A DNA stretch of 64,000 bases from JAKOVR01 sp031415655 (GCA_031415655.1 JANOSD010000064.1:1-64000); one strand, 5' to 3'. Shown: positions 27,203 through 36,980, numbered from the stretch's first letter. Numbers and translations: made by a program. The notes: generated from the letters alone by a model not told the origin.

Positions 27203-29689
27203 TCACTTCACGAACACCACGATCATGCCGGCGAACACCACGGCGCCGCCGAAGAGCCAGGCGCCGTATTGCTGCACCTTGCCGGTGCCGAACAGGGTGC
27301 GGAGGAATTGCCCGCCCTCGCTCGATACGGCGCCGGTGCCGTTGATGGCGCCGTCGATGCCCTTCTGGTCGACGTACTTGTAGGTGAGGTCGCCGAACTT
27401 GCGGGCGCCGATACCGAAGGCATTCACGATGCCATCGATCACCCGCATGTTGAACCAATAACTCGCCCGCGCCATCGGACCACGCACGCTGTCGCGCACG
27501 CCTTGTTCGTAGATCTTGTCGAGGTAGTACTTGTTCTCGAGCAGGCGATAGCCAAAACGCGCCACACCCGGTTTGGCGGTGGCACCGGTGGCGATGCCGG
27601 TGGTGAGGTAACGCTTCATGATCTGCCATCCGGCGGCGGCGAATAGGAGCGACACACCGGCCACGATGAGGTTGAACTTGGGATGATCGATGCCTTCGAC
27701 GAACACCCACGTGGGCTCCACGAAGTGTTCGAAGCGGACGGCCACCTTCTCGGTAACTGATGGTCCGAAGGTGCCGGTGAAGATGTCGGTGAAGAACTTC
27801 GGGATATTGAAGAAGACGGCGATGAAGGCCAGGAAGGTGAGGATCACCAACGGCACGGTCATCACCTTGGGTGACTCGTGGGGATGAGCGTGGCCGCGGT
27901 ACTCGCCCTTGAAGGTGAGGTGGTAGGCGCGGGTCATGTACGACGCCGTCATGCCGCCCACCACCAGGCCGATGGCGAGTATGGCGTAGTAGGGCTTGCC
28001 GTTCTGCCCTTGCTGGGCGCCGGCGAGGATCTCGTCCTTCGACCAGAAACCCGACATGATCGGCACCCCGGCCAACGCCCAGGAACACAGCATGAACGTG
28101 CGTTTGGTGATCGGCATGTGCTTTTCGAGACCACCCATCTCGCGCATGTCGAAGGTGTGGTGGCAGGCATGGCTCACCGAGCCGGCCCCAAGGAAAAGGC
28201 AGGCCTTGAACATGGCGTGGGTGAACAGGTGGAAGACGCCGGCGGTCCAGGCCCCGACTCCGAGGGCCATCACCATGAACCCAAGTTGGCTCACGGTGGA
28301 ATAGGCCAGCACCTTCTTCAGATCGTGTTGTACGAAGGCCAGGCTGGCCCCCACCAACGCGGTGATCGCCCCGATGATGGCCACGTAGTTGCCCACGGGA
28401 GCCCAGTTCCCGCCGTTACCGATGTCCATTCCGACAAAGAAGGTGGGATACATGCGGGCGACGAGGTACACGCCCGCCACCACCATGGTGGCGGCGTGGA
28501 TCAGGGCCGACACCGGTGTGGGGCCGGCCATGGCATCGGGCAACCAGGTGTGGAGCGGGAACTGCCCGGATTTTGAGGTGACACCGAAGAACAGCAACAA
28601 CGATCCAACGAACAGCAAGCTGGTGTTGGCCCCCGACGAGCCGGCGTACTCGTTGATGTGGAACACGTTGAAACTGCTCCCACCGGCGCCGAAGAACAGC
28701 ACAATGACGCCGAGGATGAGACCCACGTCTCCCACCCGGTTGGTGAGGAACGCCTTGAGCGCAGCGTCGGTGTTCTTCTTCTCTTCCCACCAATGGCCGA
28801 TCAGCGCGAAGGAGCACACGCCAACCAGCTCCCAGCCAACGAGCATCTGGAGGGTGTTGTTCGACAACACGTAGAACAACATGGCCGCCGAGAAGAGGCT
28901 CAAGAAGGCGTAGTAGTGGACGAAACGCACGTCGTCCTTGAGGTAGGCCGTGGAGTACCAGTGCACCAGCATGGAAATCAGGGTGACGGTGATGAGCATC
29001 ATCACCGAGAGGCCGTCGACGATGGTGCCGGCCTCGTAGGTGTGTGTTCCGATCTCGAACCAGGTGATGCTGGTGCACACCGGCACCACGCTGTGGTGCT
29101 CTTCTTTGGCACCGCCTGTTGCCGCTCCGACGGCGGGCTCATCGCCCGACAGCAACACGGTGCCGCCCGCCAGTTCCATCGAGCCCGACTCGGCGCCGTG
29201 CTCAGACGTGCCGCCAGGTTCCGGTGTACCGCCGTGGTCCGAGGTTGACGAGGACTTCGGCTTGTCGGCGCCATGACCATCGGTGCCTTTGCCAGCCGTC
29301 GTTTCCTCCCCGTGACCGGCACCCTCCGCGTTGACACCTTCGCTGGCGTGGTGTGCGCCAGACCGCTCGGCATTCGACGGTCCGAAACATGCGGCTTCGG
29401 CGGCGACGTACTCCGGTGTCTCGTGGACCGGCGGTGCGTTGGTGCGGGCGATCCAGCCGTACCCAATCCCCAACGACATGAAGAAGCACACCGTGATCGC
29501 GAGGATGCCCACGGCCGACACGGCTTTCTCGCCCGCCACCTTCATCAACTTTTTGGAAAGCAGGAGATGAAACAGGAACGTGCCCGTCATGATCAACGGG
29601 ATGAGGAACGCCCATTGCATGAGCGTGACTGTCCACGCAGGGGCGGACCCGGTGGCGGCTTCGGAGGCGGCGAGGAGCATCGGATGCAT
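27203..29689 (-). CDS. nuoL: Complex I antiporter-like subunit L with a His/Gly/Ser-rich insert (11-gene set)
   Basis: 828 residues, clearly longer than the common 600-700. Distal proton-pumping subunit with the long lateral helix. The core is normal: TLQMLVGWELVGVCSFALIGHWW, GQFPLHTWLPDAMAGPTPVSALIHAATMV, and VGAWTAGVFHLFTHAMFKACLFLGAGSV. An insert of about 120 residues (roughly 85-205) lies between the second and third hydrophobic segments and is rich in Gly, Ser, Glu and His (HGEE, DGHGADK, SDHGG, SEHGAE, EEHHS). The start overlaps the nuoK stop (ATGA). The insert is not seen in the paralogue at 40.5 kb. Confidence 0.94.
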   Translation of the reverse strand: MHPMLLAASEAATGSAPAWTVTLMQWAFLIPLIMTGTFLFHLLLSKKLMKVAGEKAVSAVGILAITVCFFMSLGIGYGWIARTNAPPVHETPEYVAAEAACFGPSNAERSGAHHASEGVNAEGAGHGEETTAGKGTDGHGADKPKSSSTSDHGGTPEPGGTSEHGAESGSMELAGGTVLLSGDEPAVGAATGGAKEEHHSVVPVCTSITWFEIGTHTYEAGTIVDGLSVMMLITVTLISMLVHWYSTAYLKDDVRFVHYYAFLSLFSAAMLFYVLSNNTLQMLVGWELVGVCSFALIGHWWEEKKNTDAALKAFLTNRVGDVGLILGVIVLFFGAGGSSFNVFHINEYAGSSGANTSLLFVGSLLLFFGVTSKSGQFPLHTWLPDAMAGPTPVSALIHAATMVVAGVYLVARMYPTFFVGMDIGNGGNWAPVGNYVAIIGAITALVGASLAFVQHDLKKVLAYSTVSQLGFMVMALGVGAWTAGVFHLFTHAMFKACLFLGAGSVSHACHHTFDMREMGGLEKHMPITKRTFMLCSWALAGVPIMSGFWSKDEILAGAQQGQNGKPYYAILAIGLVVGGMTASYMTRAYHLTFKGEYRGHAHPHESPKVMTVPLVILTFLAFIAVFFNIPKFFTDIFTGTFGPSVTEKVAVRFEHFVEPTWVFVEGIDHPKFNLIVAGVSLLFAAAGWQIMKRYLTTGIATGATAKPGVARFGYRLLENKYYLDKIYEQGVRDSVRGPMARASYWFNMRVIDGIVNAFGIGARKFGDLTYKYVDQKGIDGAINGTGAVSSEGGQFLRTLFGTGKVQQYGAWLFGGAVVFAGMIVVFVK

Positions 29690-30003
29690 CAGCCCTTGAG
29701 GGCGTCGATTTTGTCGACGTCGATCGATTTGCGGGTGCGGTAGAGCATGAGGACAAGGGCGAGGCCAACGCCCACTTCGGCGGCGGCGACGGTGATGACA
29801 AACAGCGCGAACACGGCGCCGTCAGCGTGGCTCGCGTTCCCTTGGTTGTGCATGGCGTTGAACGCCAAGAAGTTGATGTTGACCGAGTTAAGAATGATCT
29901 CGATCGACATGAGCACAGCCACGGCGTTGCGCCGGGCCAGCACGCCGTACACCCCGATGGCGAACAGGGCGGCGCCCAAGAACAGGAACTGGTTTACGAG
30001 CAT
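29689..30003 (-). CDS. nuoK: Complex I membrane subunit K (11-gene set)
   Basis: 104 residues with three TM helices, the usual size (MrpC-like). The two buried acidic residues needed for proton transfer are present in VLMSIEIILNSVN and TVAAAEVGVGLAL. It overlaps nuoL by one base of ATGA and follows nuoJ by three bases. Confidence 0.95.
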   Translation of the reverse strand: MLVNQFLFLGAALFAIGVYGVLARRNAVAVLMSIEIILNSVNINFLAFNAMHNQGNASHADGAVFALFVITVAAAEVGVGLALVLMLYRTRKSIDVDKIDALKG

Positions 30004-30006
30004 GGG

Positions 30007-30555
30007 TCAGTCCCTCCTGGCCAGCACGATGGCACCAATAAGGGCGGCGAGAAGCAGGATCGACGCCGCCTCGAACGGGATGAGAAAGGTGCCGAAGATG
30101 GAGTCGGAAACCTGCTGGGTGCTCTGCACCACGAGGTCACCTTTTTCGGTGAGTCGCTGTTCGCGAAACGAGTCCCAGAGCACGTACCCCATGAGGGCGA
30201 GAAGGGGTGCAGCGACAGCAACGGCCACCCCGCGCTGATCGTTGTCGAGGTCGGCGTCGGCACCAATCGGTGCTCGGGTGAGCATCACACCGAAAAGGAG
30301 CAGCACCACAATCGCTCCGATGTACACCAGGACCTGAGTGACGGCCAAGAACTCGTTGCCGAGCAGGATGAAGTTCCCGGCCACACCGGCGAGCACGAGC
30401 ACGAGCCACAATGCCGCATGCACCACGTTTTTCGTGGTGACCACCCGAAGGGCGGCATAGATCATGACCGCCGCCAGGATCCCAAACGCAATGTTCTGCG
30501 GCAGGTATTCCGGTGTGGCGGCGAGGATCGGCGCGGTGGTCGTGGCGGCGTGCAT
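30007..30555 (-). CDS. nuoJ: Complex I membrane subunit J (11-gene set)
   Basis: 182 residues from the ATG at 30555, which overlaps the nuoI stop (ATGA); an upstream in-frame start would run deep into nuoI and is not used. Five hydrophobic helices, with the pi-bulge helix region LAVTQVLVYIGAIVVLLLFGVML that links the quinone site to the pumps. Confidence 0.94.
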   Translation of the reverse strand: MHAATTTAPILAATPEYLPQNIAFGILAAVMIYAALRVVTTKNVVHAALWLVLVLAGVAGNFILLGNEFLAVTQVLVYIGAIVVLLLFGVMLTRAPIGADADLDNDQRGVAVAVAAPLLALMGYVLWDSFREQRLTEKGDLVVQSTQQVSDSIFGTFLIPFEAASILLLAALIGAIVLARRD

Positions 30556-31085
30556 CAGCCCGGCACCTTCTTCACCTTCTGCTCCGAGCCGGCTTCGTAG
30601 GGCTCGAAGTCCGGGACGGTGTCGAACCATTCACCGAGACGTTCCTTCTCGTGGAGCAGGTTCTTGATGTCAAATTCGGAGTATTCGTATTCGGGGCTCC
30701 AGAAGAGGGCGTCGAATGGGCACACCTCCACGCAGATTCCGCAGTACATACAGAGTGAGAAATCGATCGAGAAACGGTCGAGGGCATTCTTGGATCGTGG
30801 CTTGCCGCCTTCGCGCCGAGGCGGGGCGAGGTACTTGTGGGCCTCGATATAGATGCACCAGTCCGGGCACTCGCGTGAACACAACATGCACGAGGTGCAG
30901 TTTTCTTCGAAGAGGGTGATCACGCCGCGCGAACGCGGGGCCGGCTCTTCCTTCTCGTGGGGGTACTGAACGGTGACCGGTCCGCCACCCTTGGAGTCGG
31001 GTTTGAGGGTGTTCACCATCTCCTTGAACGTGACTCCAAGACCGACGAACATGCCCTTGCCGGGGAACGCTGGAATTTTGGGCAT
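30555..31085 (-). CDS. nuoI: Complex I 2[4Fe-4S] subunit I (11-gene set)
   Basis: 176 residues from the ATG at 31085 overlapping the nuoH stop. Two ferredoxin motifs, CTSCMLCSRECPDWC and CMYCGICVEVCPFDA, bind clusters N6a and N6b that pass electrons to N2 in NuoB. Since this operon has no nuoEFG, this subunit (or NuoC/NuoB near it) would be the contact point for the unknown electron donor. C-terminus is Lys/Glu-rich (EQKVKKVPG). Confidence 0.95.
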   Translation of the reverse strand: MPKIPAFPGKGMFVGLGVTFKEMVNTLKPDSKGGGPVTVQYPHEKEEPAPRSRGVITLFEENCTSCMLCSRECPDWCIYIEAHKYLAPPRREGGKPRSKNALDRFSIDFSLCMYCGICVEVCPFDALFWSPEYEYSEFDIKNLLHEKERLGEWFDTVPDFEPYEAGSEQKVKKVPG

Positions 31086-32164
31086 CACCACACCACCTTT
31101 GCGATCGCAGTGAAACTGACCCACACCAGACAGATGGGGATGAGGTACTTCCAGCACACCTTCTGGAGCTGGTCCTCACGAAAGCGGGGATACGTGAATC
31201 GGAACCAGAAAATGAGGAAAGACACCAGCATGATCTTGGTGAACAGCACCACCGGGCCGATCAACCAAAAGGCCGTAGAGGTGTAGAAATCGCTGTCGGA
31301 AGCCACGAACGGCAAGCTCCAGCCACCAAGGAACAGCACCGAGGCCAGCGCCGCGAACGCAAAGGCGGTAGCGAACTCGCCCATGAAGAAAAACAGAAAG
31401 CGGAAGCCGGAGTACTCCACCTGGTAGCCACCGACCAGCTCGGACTCCGCCACCGGCATGTCGAACGGGGGCTGGGTGAGCTCGGCCTGGGCCGCAGCGA
31501 GGAATACGAGGAACATCGGGAGTTGCGTGAGCAGAAAGAGTGGGAACGGAACGACACCGAACAATTTGAAGTCGGCTTGGGCGGCAATGATGCCGTTGAG
31601 ATTCATCGTGCCGGCCTGGATCACCACGCCTACCACGGCAAGCACCATGGGGAGCTCGTAGGCAATGAGCTGACCGGCAGCACGGATTCCGGACATCAAC
31701 GCAAACTTGTTGGCCGACCCCCAGCCGGCCATCAAGATCCCGATCACCGAAATTGAGCTCATCGCCAGCGCGAAGAACACGCCGGTGTCGAGGCTCTCCA
31801 CCACCACACTCGGCCCGGCAGGAATGATCACGTAGAGCAGGAACGTGGAGATGAGCACCACCATCGGCGCCACCTTGAAGACGAACCGATCGGCGGCGTC
31901 AGGGATGATGTCTTGCTTTTGAATGAACTTGGCCCCATCGGCGAGAAGCTGCAGGAGACCCCGGGGCCCGGCTTCCTGCGGGCCGAGCCGGCTCTGCATC
32001 CAACTCATTACCTTGAACAAGAACACGATGCCCAGGATCAGCGCGGTGGTGGGCACCAACAGTGCCACCACACCCACCTTGATCAGGGTCGCCGCCCAAT
32101 ACGGCGGATCAAGGCCGGCGAGCACGGGCGCGCTCCCGACGAGGGCAAGCGGGGACGCGCTCAC
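31085..32164 (-). CDS. nuoH: Complex I quinone-channel subunit H (11-gene set)
   Basis: 359 residues from a GTG that overlaps the nuoD stop (GTGA). Membrane subunit lining the quinone tunnel: MSWMQSRLGPQEAGPRGLLQLLADGAKF, RAAGQLIAYELPMVLA and AELTQPPFDMPVAESELVGGYQVEYSG are the classic NuoH motifs with the E-channel glutamates. Eight TM helices. Confidence 0.95.
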   Translation of the reverse strand: MSASPLALVGSAPVLAGLDPPYWAATLIKVGVVALLVPTTALILGIVFLFKVMSWMQSRLGPQEAGPRGLLQLLADGAKFIQKQDIIPDAADRFVFKVAPMVVLISTFLLYVIIPAGPSVVVESLDTGVFFALAMSSISVIGILMAGWGSANKFALMSGIRAAGQLIAYELPMVLAVVGVVIQAGTMNLNGIIAAQADFKLFGVVPFPLFLLTQLPMFLVFLAAAQAELTQPPFDMPVAESELVGGYQVEYSGFRFLFFFMGEFATAFAFAALASVLFLGGWSLPFVASDSDFYTSTAFWLIGPVVLFTKIMLVSFLIFWFRFTYPRFREDQLQKVCWKYLIPICLVWVSFTAIAKVVW

Positions 32165-33339
32165 CGGTCGATGTCTCCGAGGATGAAGTACAGACTGGCG
32201 AGGATCGAGATGACGTCGGGCACATAGACGCCCTTGCACAACCACGGCACGATCGAGATGTTGTTGAACGACGCCGAACGGATCTTCACCCGGAACGGGT
32301 AGAGGTCGCCTTTGCTTACGAGGTAGTACCCCATCTCGCCGAGCGGATTTTCGGTGGCGACGTAGGCCTCACCTTCAGGCACCTTGATGATGCGAGGCAC
32401 TTTGGCCATGATCGGGCCACTGGGGATCGTGTCGAGCAGTTGGTCGACGATCTTGGCGGCCTCGCGGGTTTCCTGAAGGCGAATCCACGATCGGCTGAAT
32501 GAATCACCGTCGGGGTGGGTCCACACCGTCCAGTCGCACTTGTCGTAGACCAAACCGGGCGGGCAGCTGTCGCGCCGGAGGTCCCAGTCGATGCCGCTGC
32601 CGCGGGCGTTGGCACCCGACAACCCATAACTCTGCGCCACGTGCTGCGGGATGACGCCGATGCCCCGGGTGCGGGACTGGAAGATTTCGTTGCCGATGAG
32701 GAGGTCTTCTACCTGATCGCAGAACTTCTGCACCTTCACCATCGCCGCTTTGGTTTCGGCAATCCAACCCTTGGGGAGGTCGTCTTTCAGGCCGCCGATG
32801 CGATCGAAGTTGGGGTGGAACCGACCGCCGGTGACGGCTTCGACCTGGTTCAACACGTGTTCGCGGTCGCGAAAGGCGTAAAAGCCCACGGTGATGCCAC
32901 CGAGCTGAATCCCAAGGTCGCCGAGGAAAAGAGCGATGTTGCCGATCCGGCTCAGTTCGAACAGAATCGTGCGGATATGTTGGGCGCGAGGGGGTGCTTC
33001 GATGCCCATCAGCTTCTCGGCGGCGAGGATCCACGGCACCTCGTTGGCGAAGCTACCGAGCCAGTCGATGCGGTTCACCAGCGTGGTGACCTGTGGGTAG
33101 GTGCGGACCTCACACAGCTTCTCGTAGCCGCGGTGCATATAGCCGGGCATCGGCTCGCAGCTGATCACCTGTTCGCCATCGAGCTTGGCAAGGATCCGGA
33201 GCGTCCCATGGGTGGCCGGGTGCTGCGGGCCCATGTTGAGCGTCATGCCCTCGCTCTCGAACTCGAGGTTCACGCGAGCGTCGGCAGCCTGGTTGGCGAT
33301 ATAGGCGAGTTGGTCTCGTTCAGATACCGGAGCGGCCAT
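32161..33339 (-). CDS. nuoD: Complex I 49-kDa subunit D (11-gene set)
   Basis: 392 residues from the ATG at 33339, two bases after nuoC ends. Together with NuoB it forms the quinone site. Signatures: NMGPQHPATHGTLRI, the loop with the quinone-site His; EKLCEVRTYPQ; and the C-terminal DVISILASLYFILGDIDR, ending in the family's usual DxDR. No frame problem. The HPATHGxLR region is the area methylated in mitochondria by the NDUFAF7 family, a homologue of which is encoded at the end of this operon. Confidence 0.95.
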   Translation of the reverse strand: MAAPVSERDQLAYIANQAADARVNLEFESEGMTLNMGPQHPATHGTLRILAKLDGEQVISCEPMPGYMHRGYEKLCEVRTYPQVTTLVNRIDWLGSFANEVPWILAAEKLMGIEAPPRAQHIRTILFELSRIGNIALFLGDLGIQLGGITVGFYAFRDREHVLNQVEAVTGGRFHPNFDRIGGLKDDLPKGWIAETKAAMVKVQKFCDQVEDLLIGNEIFQSRTRGIGVIPQHVAQSYGLSGANARGSGIDWDLRRDSCPPGLVYDKCDWTVWTHPDGDSFSRSWIRLQETREAAKIVDQLLDTIPSGPIMAKVPRIIKVPEGEAYVATENPLGEMGYYLVSKGDLYPFRVKIRSASFNNISIVPWLCKGVYVPDVISILASLYFILGDIDR

Positions 33340-33341
33340 CG

Positions 33342-34076
33342 TTAGTCGCCTCCCTCTTCGTCGGCGACACCAGGCATCGGTTCCACGTCGACGATGCCTG
33401 GCCACGGCTTCACCCGGCGTGCGAGCAGGGGGAAGTCCTTTCGCAGCGGGTTCCCTTCGAAGCCTCCGGGAAGGTAGAGGTGTTTGAGGTAGGGGTGGCC
33501 AGTGAAGGTGAACCCGTACATCTCCCAGCATTCCCGTTCGTGCCAGTTGGCACCGGCATACACGGTGCTCCAGGTGCCAACGGAAAGATCGTCATCGGGG
33601 AGATCCGCTTTGAAGGTGATCCCGATGTGGTCGGTAAGGCTGTAGACCCTGGCGAACACCTGAAAACGGGTATCGCCGCCGGCATAACCCGACACCATGG
33701 GCGGCAGCTCCTTCGGCAAGGTGCCCTGCACAGCGATGTCCTCTTGGCTGTCCATGTCGCGGCCGAACGGCGACGGGAGCCAATCAAGGCCCGAGAGGAA
33801 GTCGAAGAAGCGGAACTTCATCCGCCGGCTCACCACGCCGGCAACGGCGGGCCATGCCTCGCGGGTGACACGAACCCAGAGGTCGTCGCCGACCCGGATG
33901 TGGGAACCGACAATCTCACCGCCGAACTCTTCCGTCAGGCGACTAAGAAGCGCCTCGCGCACGGCGTCGCGCGGAGGTTCTGGTTCGGCCGCCTCCGCGG
34001 GAGCGTCGGGGGCATTGGGCGGTGCGTCAACCGACGACAATGGGATCTCCCCGGAAACGATCGGCGGGATCCTCAT
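33342..34076 (-). CDS. nuoC: Complex I 30-kDa subunit C (11-gene set)
   Basis: 244 residues from the ATG at 34076 (AGGAG nine bases upstream), overlapping the end of nuoB by 50 bases, which is unusually long for this operon. Signatures: FDFLSGLDWLPSP, GANWHERECWEMYGFTFTGHPYLKHLYLPGGFEGNPLRKDFPL. The N-terminus has an Ala/Pro/Glu-rich linker of about 30 residues before the fold starts. Confidence 0.94.
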   Translation of the reverse strand: MRIPPIVSGEIPLSSVDAPPNAPDAPAEAAEPEPPRDAVREALLSRLTEEFGGEIVGSHIRVGDDLWVRVTREAWPAVAGVVSRRMKFRFFDFLSGLDWLPSPFGRDMDSQEDIAVQGTLPKELPPMVSGYAGGDTRFQVFARVYSLTDHIGITFKADLPDDDLSVGTWSTVYAGANWHERECWEMYGFTFTGHPYLKHLYLPGGFEGNPLRKDFPLLARRVKPWPGIVDVEPMPGVADEEGGD

Positions 34077-34527
34077 TTTGGATCCGCTCCTGAAGAAGCA
34101 CGATGCCTTCAAGCAATGCCTCTGGCCGAGGCGGGCATCCGGGTACGTAGACGTCGACGGGAATGATTTGATCGACGCCCTTGGTGACCGAGTAGGAGTC
34201 CCAGTAGGGGCCGCCGCTGTTGGCGCACGAACCCATCGAGATCACGTACTTCGGATCAGGCATCTGCTCATAAAGCCGACGCACGGCGGGGGCGAGTTTG
34301 TCGGTAACCGTGCCGGCAATCACGACGAGGTCGGCTTGTCGAGGGCTGGCGGGAAACGGGATGACCCCGAGCCGCATGACGTCGTAGCGGGGGGAGGCAA
34401 ACGCTGCCCCCATCTCGATGGCACAGCAGGCGAGCCCCCACTGGTAACACCAGAGCGAGTATTTCCGACTCATGTTGAGCAGGTAGTTCAGCTTCTTGGG
34501 GACCTTGCCCGACGCAACGAGGCCCAT
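34027..34527 (-). CDS. nuoB: Complex I subunit B carrying cluster N2 (11-gene set)
   Basis: 166 residues from the ATG at 34527. The frame is open to 34608, overlapping nuoA, so a longer N-terminus is possible; no strong ribosome site decides. The N2 [4Fe-4S] ligands are all present: the tandem Cys of GLACCAIEMG, Cys of SMGSCANSGG and Cys of PGCPPRPEA. N2 reduces the quinone. Confidence 0.94.
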   Translation of the reverse strand: MGLVASGKVPKKLNYLLNMSRKYSLWCYQWGLACCAIEMGAAFASPRYDVMRLGVIPFPASPRQADLVVIAGTVTDKLAPAVRRLYEQMPDPKYVISMGSCANSGGPYWDSYSVTKGVDQIIPVDVYVPGCPPRPEALLEGIVLLQERIQNEDPADRFRGDPIVVG

Positions 34528-34561
34528 TAGGCGTCCGTACCGATCGATCCGAAAACCGTGG

Positions 34562-34972
34562 TCACATCCATTGCAGGACCTTCTTCCGCCACGCATAGGC
34601 GAGGCCAATGGCCAGGATAGCGATGAAGATGAGCATTTCTATGAGCCCGAAAACGCCGTATGCCTCAAGCCGTGTGGCCCACGGAAAGATGAATACCGCC
34701 TCCACATCGAACATCACAAACAGCAGCGCAAATACGTAGTACCGGATCTGCGCCTGGCTCCACAAGAACCCCGCCGGATCCACGCCGGACTCATAGGTGA
34801 GATACTTCTGCGTCTGGTACGTGCCGGTGCGGGGCGGCTTCGGCCGAACCAGGCTTCCTGCTCCGAGCATCGCACCGACCATCCCGAGGGCGAGCAGGCC
34901 GAACACTGCGACCGTGAGCCACTGGCTGAGGAACTCGGCGTATGTCGGCGCGGTAGCTGCAGATCCGCTCAT
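34562..34972 (-). CDS. nuoA: Complex I membrane subunit A, first gene of the 11-gene set
   Basis: 136 residues, three TM helices, with YESGVDPAG (the family's YExG loop) and the conserved FDVEAVFIFPWA. It is the first gene of the operon; upstream 34973-35260 (288 bases) separates it from a divergent small gene and must carry the promoter, but no clear -35/-10 pair was recognised. Confidence 0.95.
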   Translation of the reverse strand: MSGSAATAPTYAEFLSQWLTVAVFGLLALGMVGAMLGAGSLVRPKPPRTGTYQTQKYLTYESGVDPAGFLWSQAQIRYYVFALLFVMFDVEAVFIFPWATRLEAYGVFGLIEMLIFIAILAIGLAYAWRKKVLQWM

Positions 34973-35260
34973 TGTTCAACGAATCTAGTGAACGCGAGCA
35001 CAAACCTCGAAATCGCGAAAAGTGTCCGAACCGGGTTTCGCGGTGCCTTTCGGAGATGGGTAGCACTGACCACCGGCCATCATCTGGATCACGGGACCAG
35101 ATGGCCGGCCCACCCGTCGCACGACGATGCCTGGTTCTCTCCCGGTGGTCCGAAACCCAACATCGAGGCTTTGTCGGTCGCACGCGTCGAGCGACACCCG
35201 GGTAGGTCCTTTGACCCAGGATTGACTCAAGGCGCGGCGGAGAAAGGACGACACAATCGC

Positions 35261-35491
35261 ATGCAACGCACCGCCGACCGCCTCGATTGGAACACGTTCG
35301 TCCGCAGCCCTCGTGGCAGCGCTGCCGCCTTCGCCGCCACCGTGGCTCTGCTGTTCGTGGGGTTACCGTCCGAGCCGCTGGAACCGGCGTTCGCCTTGAG
35401 CCAACTCTTGCTCGTCTTCATTTCTCTTGGTTGCGTCGCATCGATGTCATTCCGTGATCGGCACGCCCCCACCTCGACCGTTCGCGTCTAG
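35261..35491 (+). CDS. Small predicted membrane protein, function unknown
   Basis: 76 residues from an ATG with AAGGA eleven bases upstream. Two hydrophobic segments (AAAFAATVALLFVGL and ALSQLLLVFISLGCVASM) joined by a short loop. It lies alone between the divergent nuoA and the ATPase pseudogene, on the strand opposite to every nearby gene. No family was recognised; it could be spurious. Confidence 0.4.
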   Translation: MQRTADRLDWNTFVRSPRGSAAAFAATVALLFVGLPSEPLEPAFALSQLLLVFISLGCVASMSFRDRHAPTSTVRV

Positions 35492-35532
35492 CAGCGCAAA
35501 GCGTCCCGCCGAGCGGAGGCCACCGGTTGGCG

Positions 35533-36976
35533 TCAGGTTCCGGTGTAGAGCCGCGGTAAGTCGACGATCGCCTCGTCGTCGGCACGGTGCAGCCGCGCAT
35601 CGAATCCCTCGGCGGCAAACAGCGCGTAGCGACAGGCACTGAGGTCGAATCCGCGGGCCTCCAACAGTCCACCGATGTGCCGAAGCCGGTCGAACGCGGT
35701 CCGGCCCAACCGACCCCCAACCTTGGCCTCGCCGAGGACAAAGATCCGTTTGCCCGACCGCGCCACGACGTCGACCTCATGGGTGATTCGTGCTGAGGGG
35801 TCAGGCACCGCGCCGCGTTCGATGACCTCTGCCGGAGTGACGAGCAAATCGGAGCCGGCAAACTGGCGCACCCACTGCCGGCAGAGCCGTTCGAAGGCCG
35901 GCCCCACCAGGTTCGCCCGGAACGTGTGCTTCTCCCGCTCCCAGACCTCATCGGCCCGACCGGCATCGAGCGCTCCCCCGTTGGGTCGAATAATCGCGTG
36001 ATGGAACGCCAACAATGGCTCGACGACCTCGTAGGTGGTTCGGTTGCGGTGCATCGCGTCGGTATGTCGCTCGACCCAACCGCCATCGGTAAGGACCGAC
36101 AGCGGATGCGCCATGCCAGACAGTGGGCGGCCGATGCGGCCGGCGATCCTCGATGGCGAGGTCTCCCCCGCCGTGATCGCGGCCAACACCGAGTGGTAGA
36201 GGCCGACGTCGCGAAGGGAAGGGTCTTCGCCGAGTAGCACCCGTCCCTCTCGGTACAGCGGGGCCGAGGGGGTCAGGACCCGACGGGACAGCCAGCCGTC
36301 GAACTCGCGTCTCGAGCCCGGCGCGTCGTCGCTCACCAGTTCGCGGCGATAGGCCGGCGTGCCCCCCACCACGGCGAACAGATCGAGCGCCAAGCGATAG
36401 TCGGTACTCCCCCAGAACTGGGCGGCCGTGCGGTAGTCGAAGGGTTGCACGAGCAGTTCGAGGCTCGCCCTCCCTCGCAGCGGCGCCGCTCCGGCGAGCA
36501 GGTTCCCCATCACTCGAAGCAACGAACCGCAGAGCACCAATCGAGTGGGCGGACGGCGAACACGATCGTCTCGCACCCCCATTGCCCGCCGAATAATCGA
36601 CGGTACCGCCGGTGAACGATCGACCAACGTCGAGAACGACGAGCCCACCCGAACCGGAGGGGGGCAGATCGAGCAACGCAGCAATGGCTTCGCTCCAATC
36701 CCCAAACGAGACCACGCCGGTGAGCCCGACCTGACGGGCATACCACTCCCCGACGTCTCGCAACTGTTCGCTCGGCGTCCCATCGGTCACCTCGTGCAAT
36801 GCACCCGATTCCGCTTCAACCAGCCGTCGCAACAAGAACGATTTCCCTTGCCGACGTCGACCGGAAACGATCGCCAGCGCCGGCCCGGCGACCGGATCAG
36901 CGATGAAGTCCTGCAATGCCCGCCACTCGGCGACGCGACCGAAAGGAACCTCTCCCGAGATCGAATCCTTGTCCAT
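35533..36976 (-). pseudogene. ATPase with C-terminal nuclease-like domain, frameshifted
   Basis: Two overlapping reading frames together make one protein of the 'archaeal ATPase' type (P-loop ATPase plus DUF234-like nuclease domain). Frame 1 from 36976 carries the Walker A SGRRRQGKS (about 38-46) and runs to GLVVLD (residue 116, base 36629), where Walker B should continue. Frame 2 takes over with LVDRSPAVPSIIRRAM and continues to 35533, ending in HEVDVVARSGKRIFVLGEAKVGG, a PD-(D/E)xK-like core. The junction sits at GTTCTCGACG (about 36628-36637). Putting back 11 bases as a direct repeat of this decamer would restore VVLDEFSTLVDRSPAVPSI. So it is a recent deletion or a sequence error. No translation past the shift is expected. 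Confidence 0.8.
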
Positions 36977-36980
36977 ACAT

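Noticed and set aside
23959..34972. The missing nuoE, nuoF and nuoG of the first complex I operon as broken or relocated genes
   Set aside because: No remnant is seen between nuoD and nuoH, which overlap by four bases, nor at either end of the operon; the 11-gene form appears genuine.
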